Positions 1 to 8,994 of a stretch of 64,000 nt of DNA are shown here, one piece after another. Position 1 is the first letter of the stretch. Each line of letters starts with the position of its first letter. The notes below the pieces were generated by a model. The model was given only the letters and a program-made list of their open reading frames with translations. It was not told the origin of the DNA and ran no database searches. Origin of the DNA: Flavobacterium lotistagni (GTDB taxonomy: Bacteria > Bacteroidota > Bacteroidia > Flavobacteriales > Flavobacteriaceae); NCBI RefSeq assembly GCF_011392125.1, contig NZ_JAAJBU010000009.1, positions 81,103-145,102 of the forward strand. The letters run 5' to 3'. The position numbers and the translations under genes were made by a program.

Positions 1-336
1 TACAGTTACAGAGCCGTTGGGGCTTCTGGTGCAGTAACAGGTGTTTTGTATTCGGCGATTTTGCTGCAGCCTGATATGAGTTTGTATTTGTTTTTCATCC
101 CAATCCCGATTCCCGCTTACCTTTTTGGTATTGGTTATTTGTTGTATTCGATTTACGGAATGAAAGCCAAGAACGACAACATCGGACATACGGCTCATTT
201 TGGCGGAGCTATTGGCGGTTACCTGATTACTATTCTCAAAGAACCTAGCATGATTACCGATAATACTTTTATGGTCGTTTTGCTGGCCATTCCGATTGTG
301 ATTTTATTTATTTTAGCAAAAACTGGAAAATTATAG
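1..336 (+). CDS. Rhomboid family intramembrane serine protease (3' part)
   Basis: The reading frame is open from the first base, so the N-terminal half lies outside the window. Near the start the sequence reads GASGAVTG, the GxSG motif that carries the catalytic serine of rhomboids. Downstream, HTAHFGGAIGGY supplies the histidine of the Ser-His dyad in the last core helix. Hydrophobic segments follow each motif, and the protein ends in a short membrane tail. Rhomboids cleave transmembrane segments of membrane proteins inside the bilayer; the substrate cannot be told from sequence. The family assignment is firm because both catalytic motifs are present with normal spacing. Confidence 0.9.
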   Translation, partial: YSYRAVGASGAVTGVLYSAILLQPDMSLYLFFIPIPIPAYLFGIGYLLYSIYGMKAKNDNIGHTAHFGGAIGGYLITILKEPSMITDNTFMVVLLAIPIVILFILAKTGKL

Positions 337-385
337 TGGCATGTGTTTTGGTAACCGAGCCACAAAATTTTAAAACCTAATAATC

Positions 386-1081
386 ATGAGAAAATCAGCT
401 TTAATTCTATTCGCCGCGTTTAGTGGCCTGATGCAAGCCCAAGAAATCAAGCAAATCCCTACCGTAAATGTGTCAGGTGAGGGCAAAATAAAAGTAGCAC
501 CGGACCAAGCGTCAATTTCAATTTCGGTTGAAACTAAAGGAGCAAAAGCTATCGATGTTAAAAAGGAAAACGACACCAAGATCGACGCAGTACTCAAATA
601 CATCAAGAAAATGAACATCGCTAAGGAGGATTTCCAAACCCAGCGCGTTTCGATGTATCCTAATTACGATTATGAGAAAAAGAAAACCAGTTATATCGCT
701 ACCCAAACCGTAATTGTATTGCTCAAAGACCTTAACAAATACGATGCATTGATGGACGGATTAGTAGATTTAGGCATCAACCGAATTGACAACGTGGAAT
801 TTAAATCGTCTAAAATAGACCAGTTGCAGTCCGATGCCCGAAAGCTCGCCATTAAAGATGCGAAAGCCAAAGCTGAAGATTTTGTTTCGGTGTTGAACCA
901 AAAAGTAGGGAAGGCGCTCACAATTTCTGACAATTCCCAAATCAATTATCCGCCAAGGCCCATGTATGAAATGAAAACCATGGCTATGGCTGATGGCGGT
1001 GGTGGCGCACCGAGAGAAACTTTAGCTACCGGAGAAATTGAATTGGTGGTCAATGTAAGTGTGAGTTTTGTGCTCGAATAG
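386..1081 (+). CDS. SIMPL domain-containing protein (DUF541), secreted
   Basis: The protein has 231 residues. An N-terminal signal peptide (MRKSALILFAAFSGLMQAQ) predicts export to the periplasm. The remainder matches the SIMPL/DUF541 fold: a start of the type VNVSGEGKIKVAPDQASISI, a middle section rich in lysine and aspartate, and a closing beta strand (ELVVNVSVSFVLE). The molecular role of SIMPL proteins is poorly defined; members have been linked to stress tolerance and signalling. The gene appears to be monocistronic, since a hairpin terminator follows it closely. Confidence 0.85.
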   Translation: MRKSALILFAAFSGLMQAQEIKQIPTVNVSGEGKIKVAPDQASISISVETKGAKAIDVKKENDTKIDAVLKYIKKMNIAKEDFQTQRVSMYPNYDYEKKKTSYIATQTVIVLLKDLNKYDALMDGLVDLGINRIDNVEFKSSKIDQLQSDARKLAIKDAKAKAEDFVSVLNQKVGKALTISDNSQINYPPRPMYEMKTMAMADGGGGAPRETLATGEIELVVNVSVSFVLE

Positions 1082-1102
1082 CCCAAAGCAGTAAATAACA
1101 AG

Positions 1103-1130
1103 AACCGTTTCTAAATGAAGCGGTTTTTTT
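1103..1130 (+). terminator. Rho-independent terminator after the SIMPL gene
   Basis: An AACCGTTTC / GAAGCGGTT stem (one G-T wobble, five-base loop) is followed by a run of seven T. It lies about 20 bases after the stop codon of the SIMPL gene. Confidence 0.75.
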
Positions 1131-1212
1131 ATGTCGATAAACGGCAGCATATTTCTTAAAAAATGCGCTTTAACGTTTTTATGGGTTAGTTGCAGAAGAA
1201 AAACGGTGGGTG

Positions 1213-1242
1213 ATTCAGATGTGTATAATATTGTATCTGAAT
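1213..1242. repeat. Inverted repeat upstream of the T9SS protein gene
   Basis: The 8-base arms ATTCAGAT and ATCTGAAT are perfect complements separated by 14 AT-rich bases. The repeat ends 40 bases before the ATG of the next gene, so it could be an operator or a leader hairpin. No known binding-site family is recognised. Confidence 0.4.
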
Positions 1243-1282
1243 ATCAAAGATCCCAAATCTAGATTTTTAAAATGCTTAACCT

Positions 1283-2158
1283 ATGAAAACAAAATTATTT
1301 TTTGCCGCCTTTGGGCTTTTCCTATTTTCCCAATCTATTGCGGCCCAAGAGTATCATCCGATGCTTAACAATTCTTCGTGGATTTTACGCGACTATGTTT
1401 CTTGTTGCCGATTGCCTCAAACCTGGACTATACCAGCCGGTGAAGATGTTTTGGTCGGCGATCATACGTACAAAAAGTTTGTCAATAGCTCGTCTGCTTC
1501 TGGCAATGGTTCGTTTATTTACTTGAGAGAAGATGAAGATGCGAGAAAAGTTTATTCTTTGGTCAATAATACTGAAGTGGTGCTGTATGATTTTAGCTTA
1601 TTGCCGGGCGATGTCTTTGAAGATTTTAATGTGTCTGTAGATTACGTCGAATTCAACGGACTTTCCCGCAAGAGAATTACCCTTACTCGTTACGATGAAA
1701 ACTACAATATTAACCTGACACAAGTTTGGATTGAAGGCGTGGGCAGCCCAGCGCATCCTTTTAAACCTACTATTAATATGTACAACGCTTTATCTTCAAG
1801 TGGCGGAAGAAGTGTTAATTTAGTTTGCAGTTTCCAAGACGGACAGCATATTTATGGAGCTGACGATTGCGAAACTTTGCGGTTGGGAAACGATGAGTTT
1901 GACGTGATTGAAACTACAGAAATTCTCTTTGCACCAAATCCGGTGGAGAATGAACTAACGATCATCGCTTCAGTATCGTTGGAGAATGCTACCTTCAAGC
2001 TTTTTAACTCGCAAGGGCAGTTGGTTCGTGAGGTTCAACATATGGCTGGTTACCAAAACATCATATACAAAGACAAGCTCAGCAGCGGCTTTTATTTTGG
2101 GCAGTTGCTCGACAGCAGCGGAAATTTATTGAAAAGTGGAAAGATTCTTATAAAATAA
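1283..2158 (+). CDS. Secreted protein with T9SS type A C-terminal sorting domain
   Basis: The protein has 291 residues and a clear signal peptide (MKTKLFFAAFGLFLFSQSIAAQ). The last 75 or so residues form a type IX secretion sorting domain: a FAPNPVENELTI strand, a central KLFNSQGQLVREV segment and a terminal GKILIK. This predicts passage through the outer membrane and surface attachment or release by the T9SS. The middle 190 residues contain a cysteine-rich patch near residue 43 (SCCRLPQ) and no recognised enzymatic domain. The passenger function is therefore unknown. Confidence 0.85.
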   Translation: MKTKLFFAAFGLFLFSQSIAAQEYHPMLNNSSWILRDYVSCCRLPQTWTIPAGEDVLVGDHTYKKFVNSSSASGNGSFIYLREDEDARKVYSLVNNTEVVLYDFSLLPGDVFEDFNVSVDYVEFNGLSRKRITLTRYDENYNINLTQVWIEGVGSPAHPFKPTINMYNALSSSGGRSVNLVCSFQDGQHIYGADDCETLRLGNDEFDVIETTEILFAPNPVENELTIIASVSLENATFKLFNSQGQLVREVQHMAGYQNIIYKDKLSSGFYFGQLLDSSGNLLKSGKILIK

Positions 2159-2189
2159 GGCTTTGTAACCTTTTACCATAACAAAATAT

Positions 2190-2247
2190 AAATGGTTCTT
2201 CTAAGAATTAACTCAATTATTAATTCTTGGAAAGGACCATTTTTTTA
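2190..2247. terminator. Long inverted repeat, probable bidirectional terminator
   Basis: The arms are about 22 bases long and nearly complementary (left arm starts AATGGTTCTT, right arm ends GGACCATT), with a loop of about 8 bases and T and A runs outside. The repeat sits between convergent genes and overlaps the last codons and stop of the minus-strand gene ending at 2220. Confidence 0.65.
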
Positions 2248-2600
2248 ATCCGTTCATTACTAATGTAGGGGTATTTTTTCTTGTGTACCTCAATAAACTG
2301 ACAAGGATAATCATCATCATAATCTGTAATGAATACGTTTATATTGTTGTAAAAAGAGTAACCTCTGTAACCTTCCGGAATTTCTTCAGCAGTTACCCAC
2401 TGGCCATCTTCTTTAAAATAGTAAATACTTTTATAAGTGTCGAAATAAGCCTCAAGGTTCGGAAAATAATAGTACCGCACATGGCATTTCGTTACCGGGT
2501 CTATTAGTGGCGTGGATTTGTTCTCGTATTTTGATTTTTGCGCAAAACCCGAAAAGCCCAACCCCAACACTAATATGATAATCGATAGTTTCGTTTTCAT
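2220..2600 (-). CDS. Small secreted hypothetical protein
   Basis: The protein has 126 residues when started at the ATG whose complement ends at 2600. That start gives a proper signal peptide (MKTKLSIIILVLGLGFSGFAQ); the frame extends 19 codons further upstream, but this would bury the signal. The mature part is rich in tyrosine and aromatic residues (KCHVRYYYFPNLEAYFD, ITDYDDDYPCQF) and has two cysteines that could pair. No family is recognised. It is probably periplasmic or surface-located. Confidence 0.6.
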   Translation of the reverse strand: MKTKLSIIILVLGLGFSGFAQKSKYENKSTPLIDPVTKCHVRYYYFPNLEAYFDTYKSIYYFKEDGQWVTAEEIPEGYRGYSFYNNINVFITDYDDDYPCQFIEVHKKKYPYISNERIKKMVLSKN

Positions 2601-2820
2601 GATACTCGAATTTTGAATCTGCCAATTAAATGCGCGTTTCAATATCTCGTTTTTCATAACTCATTGATGGTGTAAATGTAAAAAAATGTTTTTAAAAAAT
2701 AGATTAAAGGTTAAAAAACATCGATAAAATGCATTTTTTTAGTTTAAAAGTAGTTTAAATATTACAATTATTTAGGTTTGTCAATACCGGTAATATTGGA
2801 CTGCTTTGTTATGTTGGAAA

Positions 2821-3402
2821 TTAAAATTGCAGTAGTTTTTGGTACACTTTGTCTATTGGCAATCCCATTACGTTTGGGTACGATCCTTCGATTTTCGACA
2901 CGCCGATATATCCAATCCATTCTTGGATACCGTAACTTCCAGCTTTGTCGTAAGGATGGTATTGATTGAGATAGTATTTTATTTCATCATCTGATAAATG
3001 GTGCATAATCACTTGGGTTTGCTCTGAAATGACTTCAGTGTGCGCCAATGTTTTGAAGCAAACAGAAGTAATTACCGTATGGGTTTTTCCCGATAACGAC
3101 CGAAGCATTCGAAACGCGTCTTCAAAGTCTTTTGGTTTCCCGAGCGCTTGATTCTCGTGCCAGACGATAGTGTCGCTAGTAATCAAAATTTCATTTTCAG
3201 CCAATTCGCCCTCGAAAGCAGTACTTTTTAAAACCGCCAAATAATTGGTAATTGCTTCTGCTTTGAGTTCGGGCGGGTAAATTTCTTCGACTTCCTTAAG
3301 CCTGATTTCAAAATCGACATTGAGGTCTTTCAGAAACTGCTGCCTGCGTGGCGAACCCGAAGCCAAAATCAGTTTATGGTTTTTAAGTTTTTCTTTAAGC
3401 AT
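2821..3402 (-). CDS. maf: Maf-like nucleoside triphosphate pyrophosphatase
   Basis: The protein has 193 residues, the normal length for Maf. The family signature LASGSPRRQQFL lies at residues 13-24, followed by the conserved SDTIVWHENQALGKP section and the GKTHTVITSV strand. Maf proteins hydrolyse non-canonical or methylated (d)NTPs to monophosphates and are thought to act in nucleotide housecleaning. The start overlaps the end of the upstream prenyltransferase gene by 8 bases, so it is the last gene of a four-gene minus-strand operon. Exact substrate preference (dTTP/UTP or m7GTP type) was not resolved. Confidence 0.9.
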   Translation of the reverse strand: MLKEKLKNHKLILASGSPRRQQFLKDLNVDFEIRLKEVEEIYPPELKAEAITNYLAVLKSTAFEGELAENEILITSDTIVWHENQALGKPKDFEDAFRMLRSLSGKTHTVITSVCFKTLAHTEVISEQTQVIMHHLSDDEIKYYLNQYHPYDKAGSYGIQEWIGYIGVSKIEGSYPNVMGLPIDKVYQKLLQF

Positions 3403-4327
3403 GGTGTTTTATATTGTAAGCCACTATTGCTATAGACAATATTCCAAATAGTAAAACCAATTTCAAAACATTGCTCAAATGTCCAAAATCTTTAGTGTTT
3501 TTCGCCGTCCATAACTTAATAGTGAAATAGAGTAGAGGGCCAACTACAAAGAGCAAAGTGTAGCCCATTGTAAGGTATAATTTACTCACAGCGAAATACT
3601 CATTAGTATAGTAAAGCAAAATGGCAATCGGAATGAAACTCAATGCAAATACGACTTTTGAAGTTCTGGCCACACCTAAAACTATTGGAAGTGTGCTCAT
3701 GCCTTGGTTGTAATCGCCATTAACATCTTGTAAATCTTTTACAATTTCGCGAATGAAATTAACGATGAAAGCAAAAATCGCATAATCGAGCAAGATCGAA
3801 AACAGCACCGCCATTTCCTTCTGATTGCCTTCGTATGTGGCTGGGTATAAATCAAAAATCCCGATGATAATCACACTGAACGAAAGCAGCATGGCAACAA
3901 TTACGTTTCCGACGAGTAAGGTTTGTTTCAGACTTGTCGCATACAAATAAAGTAGGGCTGCAATCAAAATGAAAATCGTTGCAAAACCAGGCTTCATAAT
4001 TACATTCGACAAATAAAAACCAATACCTACTCCAACAATATTGAGCGCCACATAAATGTTATACGCGGTAGCTTCTGAAATCGATTGCCCGATCATTACG
4101 CGTTGCGGCTTGTTCTCGGCATCAGTCTGTTGGTCAAAAATGTCGTTAATTACATAACCACCTGCTGCAATGAGCACTGTCGAAAACACCAACAAAATAT
4201 ATTGCCAATCGGCCAATGACAAAGGCACATTTTGCCATTTCAGAAATCCGTAGCGGAAAATGAGTTGCATCAAAGCCAGCATTAATAAATTCTGGTAGCG
4301 AATCAGTTTAAAAAAGGAAATTATCAA
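3395..4327 (-). CDS. UbiA-family prenyltransferase (GGGP geranylgeranyltransferase-like)
   Basis: The protein has 310 residues and about eight to nine membrane helices. The aspartate-rich prenyl-diphosphate motif NDIFDQQTDAENKP begins at residue 61, and a second acidic region (REIVKDLQDVNGDYNQG) lies in the middle. It most resembles the Bacteroidota proteins annotated as geranylgeranylglycerol-phosphate geranylgeranyltransferase; the true lipid acceptor is not known from sequence. It is distinct from menA at 18431. The only sensible start is a TTG codon: an in-frame stop lies 22-24 bases before it with no ATG between, and the next ATG would remove part of the first helix. It is third in the operon. 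Confidence 0.8.
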   Translation of the reverse strand: MIISFFKLIRYQNLLMLALMQLIFRYGFLKWQNVPLSLADWQYILLVFSTVLIAAGGYVINDIFDQQTDAENKPQRVMIGQSISEATAYNIYVALNIVGVGIGFYLSNVIMKPGFATIFILIAALLYLYATSLKQTLLVGNVIVAMLLSFSVIIIGIFDLYPATYEGNQKEMAVLFSILLDYAIFAFIVNFIREIVKDLQDVNGDYNQGMSTLPIVLGVARTSKVVFALSFIPIAILLYYTNEYFAVSKLYLTMGYTLLFVVGPLLYFTIKLWTAKNTKDFGHLSNVLKLVLLFGILSIAIVAYNIKHHA

Positions 4328-4352
4328 AATCTAAAAATATTAATGAAAGTTA

Positions 4353-4880
4353 CTAATCGTGTTTCCCGTTGTAGTACAAATGCCATTTCCCTTGTACTTT
4401 CATGACTTGCTCAATCACTTCGCGAACTGCGCCTCGGCCACCATTTTTGTGCGAAACATATTTAGAAATCGCTTTGATTTCCGGACTCGCATCTTGTGGA
4501 CAAACCGGCAAACCAACCAATTGCATCACGTGATAATCCGGAATGTCATCGCCCATATACAAAACTTGTTCAGGTTGAATGTGATAGAGTTCAATATATT
4601 CCTTGAAGGTTTCTACTTTGTCGGGTGAAGCCAAATGAATGTCGGTCACGCCCAAATTCCTGAGCCTGATGCGCACGCCTTCGTTATTGCCACCCGAAAT
4701 AATGCAAACATGATAACCACTTTCGAGCGCGGCTTTAATGGCAAAACCGTCGCGGATGTTCATAATGCGCAACATTTCTCCTGTTGGAGTAACATGAACC
4801 GAACTATCGGTAAGTACACCATCTACATCAAGGATGAAAGTCGTGATTTGGTTCAGGATTTCTTTATAATTTTTATTCAT
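4353..4880 (-). CDS. kdsC: HAD-family phosphatase, KdsC type
   Basis: The protein has 175 residues. The HAD nucleophile motif DVDGVLTD begins at residue 18, motif II is IISGG and the metal-binding motif is MGDDIPDY. The small size without a cap domain and the GGRGAVREVIEQV tail match KdsC, which removes phosphate from KDO-8-phosphate in lipopolysaccharide core synthesis. Similar small HAD proteins act on other sugar phosphates, so the substrate is inferred from family resemblance. It overlaps the upstream DUF2520 gene by 8 bases and precedes the prenyltransferase gene by 25 bases. Confidence 0.85.
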   Translation of the reverse strand: MNKNYKEILNQITTFILDVDGVLTDSSVHVTPTGEMLRIMNIRDGFAIKAALESGYHVCIISGGNNEGVRIRLRNLGVTDIHLASPDKVETFKEYIELYHIQPEQVLYMGDDIPDYHVMQLVGLPVCPQDASPEIKAISKYVSHKNGGRGAVREVIEQVMKVQGKWHLYYNGKHD

Positions 4881-5622
4881 GCGTTTGAATGGATTTGGTC
4901 AGTAAGGAATAAATAGCCTTTTGCGATCCGTCGAGGATTTCTAAATGGCTGTCGATGGTTTGCTGGTCGTTGCGTTTGGCCGGCCCAGTTTGCGCTTGCG
5001 AAGGTGTAAGTACTTTAATCTTGGCTGCGGTTTCTTCAATTAACGGTTTTAAAATATCGAACGGTAATTGATGTTGCTCGCAAATATCTGCACCAATTTG
5101 ATACAGATGGTTGGTAAAATTGCAAACAAAAACTGCCGCTACATGCAGTGCTTTTCGCTGCTCCGAATTGATTTCGAATACCTGATTAGATATGGCGCCA
5201 GCCACTTTCTTGACTATCGCAGCATCTTTTTGGCGCTGGGTTTCTACGCCGATAGGAACACTTTTAAAATCAACAGGTTTTCCTTTTGTGAAAGTCTGCA
5301 GCGGATAGAACACGGCTTTGCGATGTTTGTCAGCCAGTAGATTCATGGCCACGCTTCCCGATGTATGTGCTACAAGTTGTTCTTGTAAAGGAATTTGCGC
5401 AGCAACTTCTGCAATCGCTTGATCGGTTACAGCAATAATGAAAAGGTCAACGGCTTGTAGTTGGTGATAATCAGAGATGATTTGATTGTCAGCCAGTTCG
5501 CAAGACAATGATGCTTTACGGCGAACCAGCACCTGAACCAACTCAATATCAGCGGATTTTGTGAACGCCGAAACCAAGTGTTGTGCGACATTTCCCGAAC
5601 CAATGATGCTCACTCTAATCAT
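4873..5622 (-). CDS. Rossmann-fold / DUF2520 protein
   Basis: The protein has 249 residues. The N-terminus has a dinucleotide-binding glycine motif (VSIIGSGNVAQHLV), typical of NAD(P)-dependent oxidoreductases related to pyrroline-5-carboxylate reductase. The C-terminal half is the helical DUF2520 domain (KALHVAAVFVCNFTNHLYQ). The substrate is unknown. It is the first gene of the DUF2520-kdsC-prenyltransferase-maf operon. A -7-like TAATTTTG box on the minus strand lies only four bases upstream of the ATG, which would make the transcript nearly leaderless if the box is used. Confidence 0.85.
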   Translation of the reverse strand: MIRVSIIGSGNVAQHLVSAFTKSADIELVQVLVRRKASLSCELADNQIISDYHQLQAVDLFIIAVTDQAIAEVAAQIPLQEQLVAHTSGSVAMNLLADKHRKAVFYPLQTFTKGKPVDFKSVPIGVETQRQKDAAIVKKVAGAISNQVFEINSEQRKALHVAAVFVCNFTNHLYQIGADICEQHQLPFDILKPLIEETAAKIKVLTPSQAQTGPAKRNDQQTIDSHLEILDGSQKAIYSLLTKSIQTHE

Positions 5623-5759
5623 GCCGCAAAATTATTCAAAAAACCCAGCAATCAAAAGCAATTTGGTAATAAACTTTGAGGTTTGTCATCGGCTTCCATA
5701 ATTCATAAAAATCACTTAAAATCTACAGTCTATCGAAAGTAAAAACCAACATTTTTGCC

Positions 5760-5767
5760 TACTTTTG
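5760..5767 (+). promoter_or_regulatory. Putative -7 promoter box for ccsBA
   Basis: TACTTTTG fits the Bacteroidota -7 consensus TAnnTTTG and lies 32 bases upstream of the ATG at 5800. No clear TTTG -33 element is visible. The box supports the ATG at 5800 over an in-frame codon at 5755, which would fall before the transcript starts. Confidence 0.5.
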
Positions 5768-5799
5768 GCCTGACTTTTTTTAAATGCAAATTCCCACTG

Positions 5800-8700
5800 A
5801 TGGAAAAAAAAATACTTTCCTTTTTGTTCTCGACCCGATTGATGGCCGTTTTGTTTCTGTCTTATGCTGTGGCGATGGCTACCGGAACTTTTATCGAAAG
5901 CGAGTACAACACTGATACTGCGAGAATACTGATATACAACACCAAATGGTTTGAAGCCATTCACGTTTTTTTTCTGATTAATTTTTTCGGGAATATTAAA
6001 AAATACCAGCTTTACAAAAAAGAAAAATGGGCCACTTTGCTGCTGCATTTGTCTTTCATTTTTATCATTATCGGCGCGGCCATTACTCGTTATATCAGTT
6101 ACGAAGGCATGATGCCCATTCGCGAAGGCGCTACCGAGAACAAATTTTATTCAGACCGTACTTATTTATCTGTTTTTGTTGATGGTGAATACAAAGGCGC
6201 AACCAAACGCCGCATTTTTGAAAACCCGCTTTTACTTTCACCGGTTACCGACAACCATTTCAGTCTTCGAAAAGATTTTGCCGACATACCGTTTGAAATC
6301 AGTTACAAAAATTATCTCATGGGCGCAACCGAAACCATTCAGCCCAATGAGAAAGGAAGGGTTCACTTGAAAATGGTCGAATCCGGTGGCGGACAAAGAC
6401 ACGAGCATTTTCTGGTGGAAGGCCAAATTGCGAACATCCACAACCTGCTTTTTAGCCTGAATAAATTTGTGAAAGGCGCGATTAATATTACCACGAGCGG
6501 TGATCAATATACCATTCAATCGCCCTTCGAAGGACAATTCATGCGCATGGCTGATAAAATGCAAGGCAAAGTAGCTAAAGATACTGCCCAACCGTTAATG
6601 TTGCGCTCATTGTATAATGTGGGCGGACAACAATTCGTTTTTCCAGAAGCGCCAATTAAAGGTTTTAAAGCCTACAAATCCAATAATGATTTCAAAGCCA
6701 AAAAACACGACGATGCTTTGATTGTTACAGTCAAATCGCAAGGCCAGGAGAAAGAAATTACGCTTTTAGGTTCGAAAGGTAAGTCTGGCGAACCACAAAT
6801 ATTTACCATCGGCAAACTTGATTTCACCTTGAGTTTCGGCAGCAAAGTATACGAATTGCCGTTCCAAATTAGGCTCAATGATTTTATCGCGTCTAAATAT
6901 CCGGGTACTGATAAAAGTTATTCGGCCTTCGAAAGCCAAGTCACGGTTTTAGATAAGAACAAGCAAACCGACGCCCGAATCTACATGAATCACATCCTGG
7001 ATTTTGAAGGTTATCGGTTTTTTCAATCTTCGTTCGATCCGGATGAAAGAGGCACAGTACTGTCGGTGAACCACGATTTCTGGGGAACCAATATTACTTA
7101 TCTAGGTTACTTTTTGCTATTCTTTTCACTCATGGCGATTCTGTTTACCAAACATTCGCGTTTCGCCGATTTGAAGCGCAAACTCGAAGATGTGAAAACA
7201 AAGAAATCCCAATTTTTAACGGTATTGCTGTTGCTGTTGGGTGTGTCCGCTTTTTCTCAAGATCACGCTCGTCATGCACCAAGCATCCAGCAAATCGACT
7301 CGTTAATCTTTAGCCATAAAATTACTGAAGCGCACGCAGGCAAATTTGGCCGTTTGGTAGTGCAGGATGAAGGCGGACGAATGAAACCGGTCAATACGTT
7401 TTCGTCTGAATTGTTGCGTAAGGTCAGCAAGAGCGATACCTACAAAGGCATGAACTCGGATCAGGTGTTTTTGTCGATGGTACAATTTCCGCGCATTTGG
7501 TTCGAAGTGCCGTTGATTTACATCAAGAACGGAAACGACAGTATTCGCAAAATCATCGGTTTAGATCCGAAAGAAAAATATGCCCCTTTTATTAAATTCT
7601 TCGACAATCGCGGTAACTACAAACTTTCGCCTTATTTGGATGAAGCCTACAAAGCTGCCAATCCGGACCAATTTCAAAAAGACTTTATCGAAACCGACCG
7701 CAAAGTCAATTTGTTGAATTCAGCATTGACAGGAAGTATTTTAAGAATATTTCCCGTTCCGAACGATCCGAACAACAAATGGATTTCTTATCTCGAATTG
7801 GATCAGGCCAACATTCACGGCATCGATTCGACTTTTACCAAAAATATTTTACCGCTCTACATGAGTGTTTTAGATAGTGCTGCTCTCGGCAAGAATTATG
7901 TCAACGCCGATTTTTATTTGCAAAGCATAGAGAATTACCAGAAGAAGTTCGGAAAGACTGTGCGTCCGAGCGACGACAAAATCGATTCGGAAATCACTTA
8001 TAACAAGTACGATATTTTCAAGAAGCTCTATTACTTATATATGCTTACTGGCGTGTTGATGCTGATTTTTACTATCGTCAATATCTTTTTTGAGAAAAAA
8101 TTCATACGCTGGGTAATCAACGGTTTTCACATTCTAATTGGGCTTTTGTTTTTGTTGCATACGGCCGGACTTGCCGCGCGTTGGTATATTTCGGGTCATG
8201 CGCCGTGGAGTGATGCATACGAAAGTATGATTTATGTGGCTTGGGCAACGATGTTCTTTACGCTGGCTTTCGATATCAAATCGAAGTTGACTGTGGCTTC
8301 TGGTACTTTTGTGGCCTCGATGATTCTGATGATCGCGCACTGGAACTGGATGGATCCGTCGATTGCGAACCTACAACCGGTTTTGAATTCCTATTGGCTG
8401 ATGATTCACGTGGCGGTTATCGTTGCGAGTTACGGTCCGTTTACGCTAGCAATGGTGCTTGGCGTAGTATCTTTGATTCTGATGTTGTTCACCAATGAGA
8501 AAAACAAAACCAAAATGGATTTGAACATCAAGGAAATCACTTACATCAACGAAATGGCTTTAACAATTGGTTTAGTGATGCTCACCATCGGGAACTTCTT
8601 GGGCGGGCAATGGGCCAACGAAAGCTGGGGCCGTTATTGGGGTTGGGATCCGAAAGAAACTTGGGCGCTGATTAGTATTATGATTTACGCGTTCGTCATT

Positions 8701-8937
8701 CACGCCCGATTTGTACCGAGTTTGCGCGGCAAATGGATTTTCAATTTGATGAGTATTGTTGCTTTCTATTCTATTTTAATGACTTATTTCGGAGTGAATT
8801 TTTACCTAACCGGAATGCATTCCTACGCTAGCGGCGATAAAGTAGTGACGCCGGCTTTTGTTTATTATTCCGTTGGATGCGTGGTGTTGTTAGGCTTGGC
8901 TTCGTATTTCAGTTACCGCAGGCATTGGAAGAAATAG
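5800..8937 (+). CDS. ccsBA: Fused ResB-CcsA cytochrome c biogenesis protein
   Basis: The protein has about 1045 residues. It joins a ResB/CcsB-like half (four helices and a large periplasmic domain) to a CcsA half, as in other Bacteroidota. The CcsA part carries the tryptophan-rich haem-handling WWD signature (SWGRYWGWDPKETWALI, about residues 941-957) among at least six helices. The fused protein is the System II cytochrome c synthetase: it moves haem across the inner membrane and attaches it to CXXCH of apocytochromes. A second hydrophobic, signal-like segment (FLTVLLLLLGVSAFSQ) near residue 475 joins the two halves. The start at 5800 is preferred because it gives the expected MEKKILSFLFSTR N-terminus. 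Confidence 0.9.
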   Translation: MEKKILSFLFSTRLMAVLFLSYAVAMATGTFIESEYNTDTARILIYNTKWFEAIHVFFLINFFGNIKKYQLYKKEKWATLLLHLSFIFIIIGAAITRYISYEGMMPIREGATENKFYSDRTYLSVFVDGEYKGATKRRIFENPLLLSPVTDNHFSLRKDFADIPFEISYKNYLMGATETIQPNEKGRVHLKMVESGGGQRHEHFLVEGQIANIHNLLFSLNKFVKGAINITTSGDQYTIQSPFEGQFMRMADKMQGKVAKDTAQPLMLRSLYNVGGQQFVFPEAPIKGFKAYKSNNDFKAKKHDDALIVTVKSQGQEKEITLLGSKGKSGEPQIFTIGKLDFTLSFGSKVYELPFQIRLNDFIASKYPGTDKSYSAFESQVTVLDKNKQTDARIYMNHILDFEGYRFFQSSFDPDERGTVLSVNHDFWGTNITYLGYFLLFFSLMAILFTKHSRFADLKRKLEDVKTKKSQFLTVLLLLLGVSAFSQDHARHAPSIQQIDSLIFSHKITEAHAGKFGRLVVQDEGGRMKPVNTFSSELLRKVSKSDTYKGMNSDQVFLSMVQFPRIWFEVPLIYIKNGNDSIRKIIGLDPKEKYAPFIKFFDNRGNYKLSPYLDEAYKAANPDQFQKDFIETDRKVNLLNSALTGSILRIFPVPNDPNNKWISYLELDQANIHGIDSTFTKNILPLYMSVLDSAALGKNYVNADFYLQSIENYQKKFGKTVRPSDDKIDSEITYNKYDIFKKLYYLYMLTGVLMLIFTIVNIFFEKKFIRWVINGFHILIGLLFLLHTAGLAARWYISGHAPWSDAYESMIYVAWATMFFTLAFDIKSKLTVASGTFVASMILMIAHWNWMDPSIANLQPVLNSYWLMIHVAVIVASYGPFTLAMVLGVVSLILMLFTNEKNKTKMDLNIKEITYINEMALTIGLVMLTIGNFLGGQWANESWGRYWGWDPKETWALISIMIYAFVIHARFVPSLRGKWIFNLMSIVAFYSILMTYFGVNFYLTGMHSYASGDKVVTPAFVYYSVGCVVLLGLASYFSYRRHWKK

Positions 8938-8994
8938 TCGTTACAATTGTCGGTTCTGTCAATAGGTTTTATAACTAACTTTAAAAGATTTGTC

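Noticed and set aside
2770..2820. Short palindrome CAATACCGGTAATATTG downstream of maf
   Set aside because: The stem is short and there is no T run in the direction of maf transcription, so I would not call it a terminator.
8241..8498. Open frame within ccsBA in another frame
   Set aside because: It is fully covered by the strongly supported ccsBA gene and has no family resemblance.
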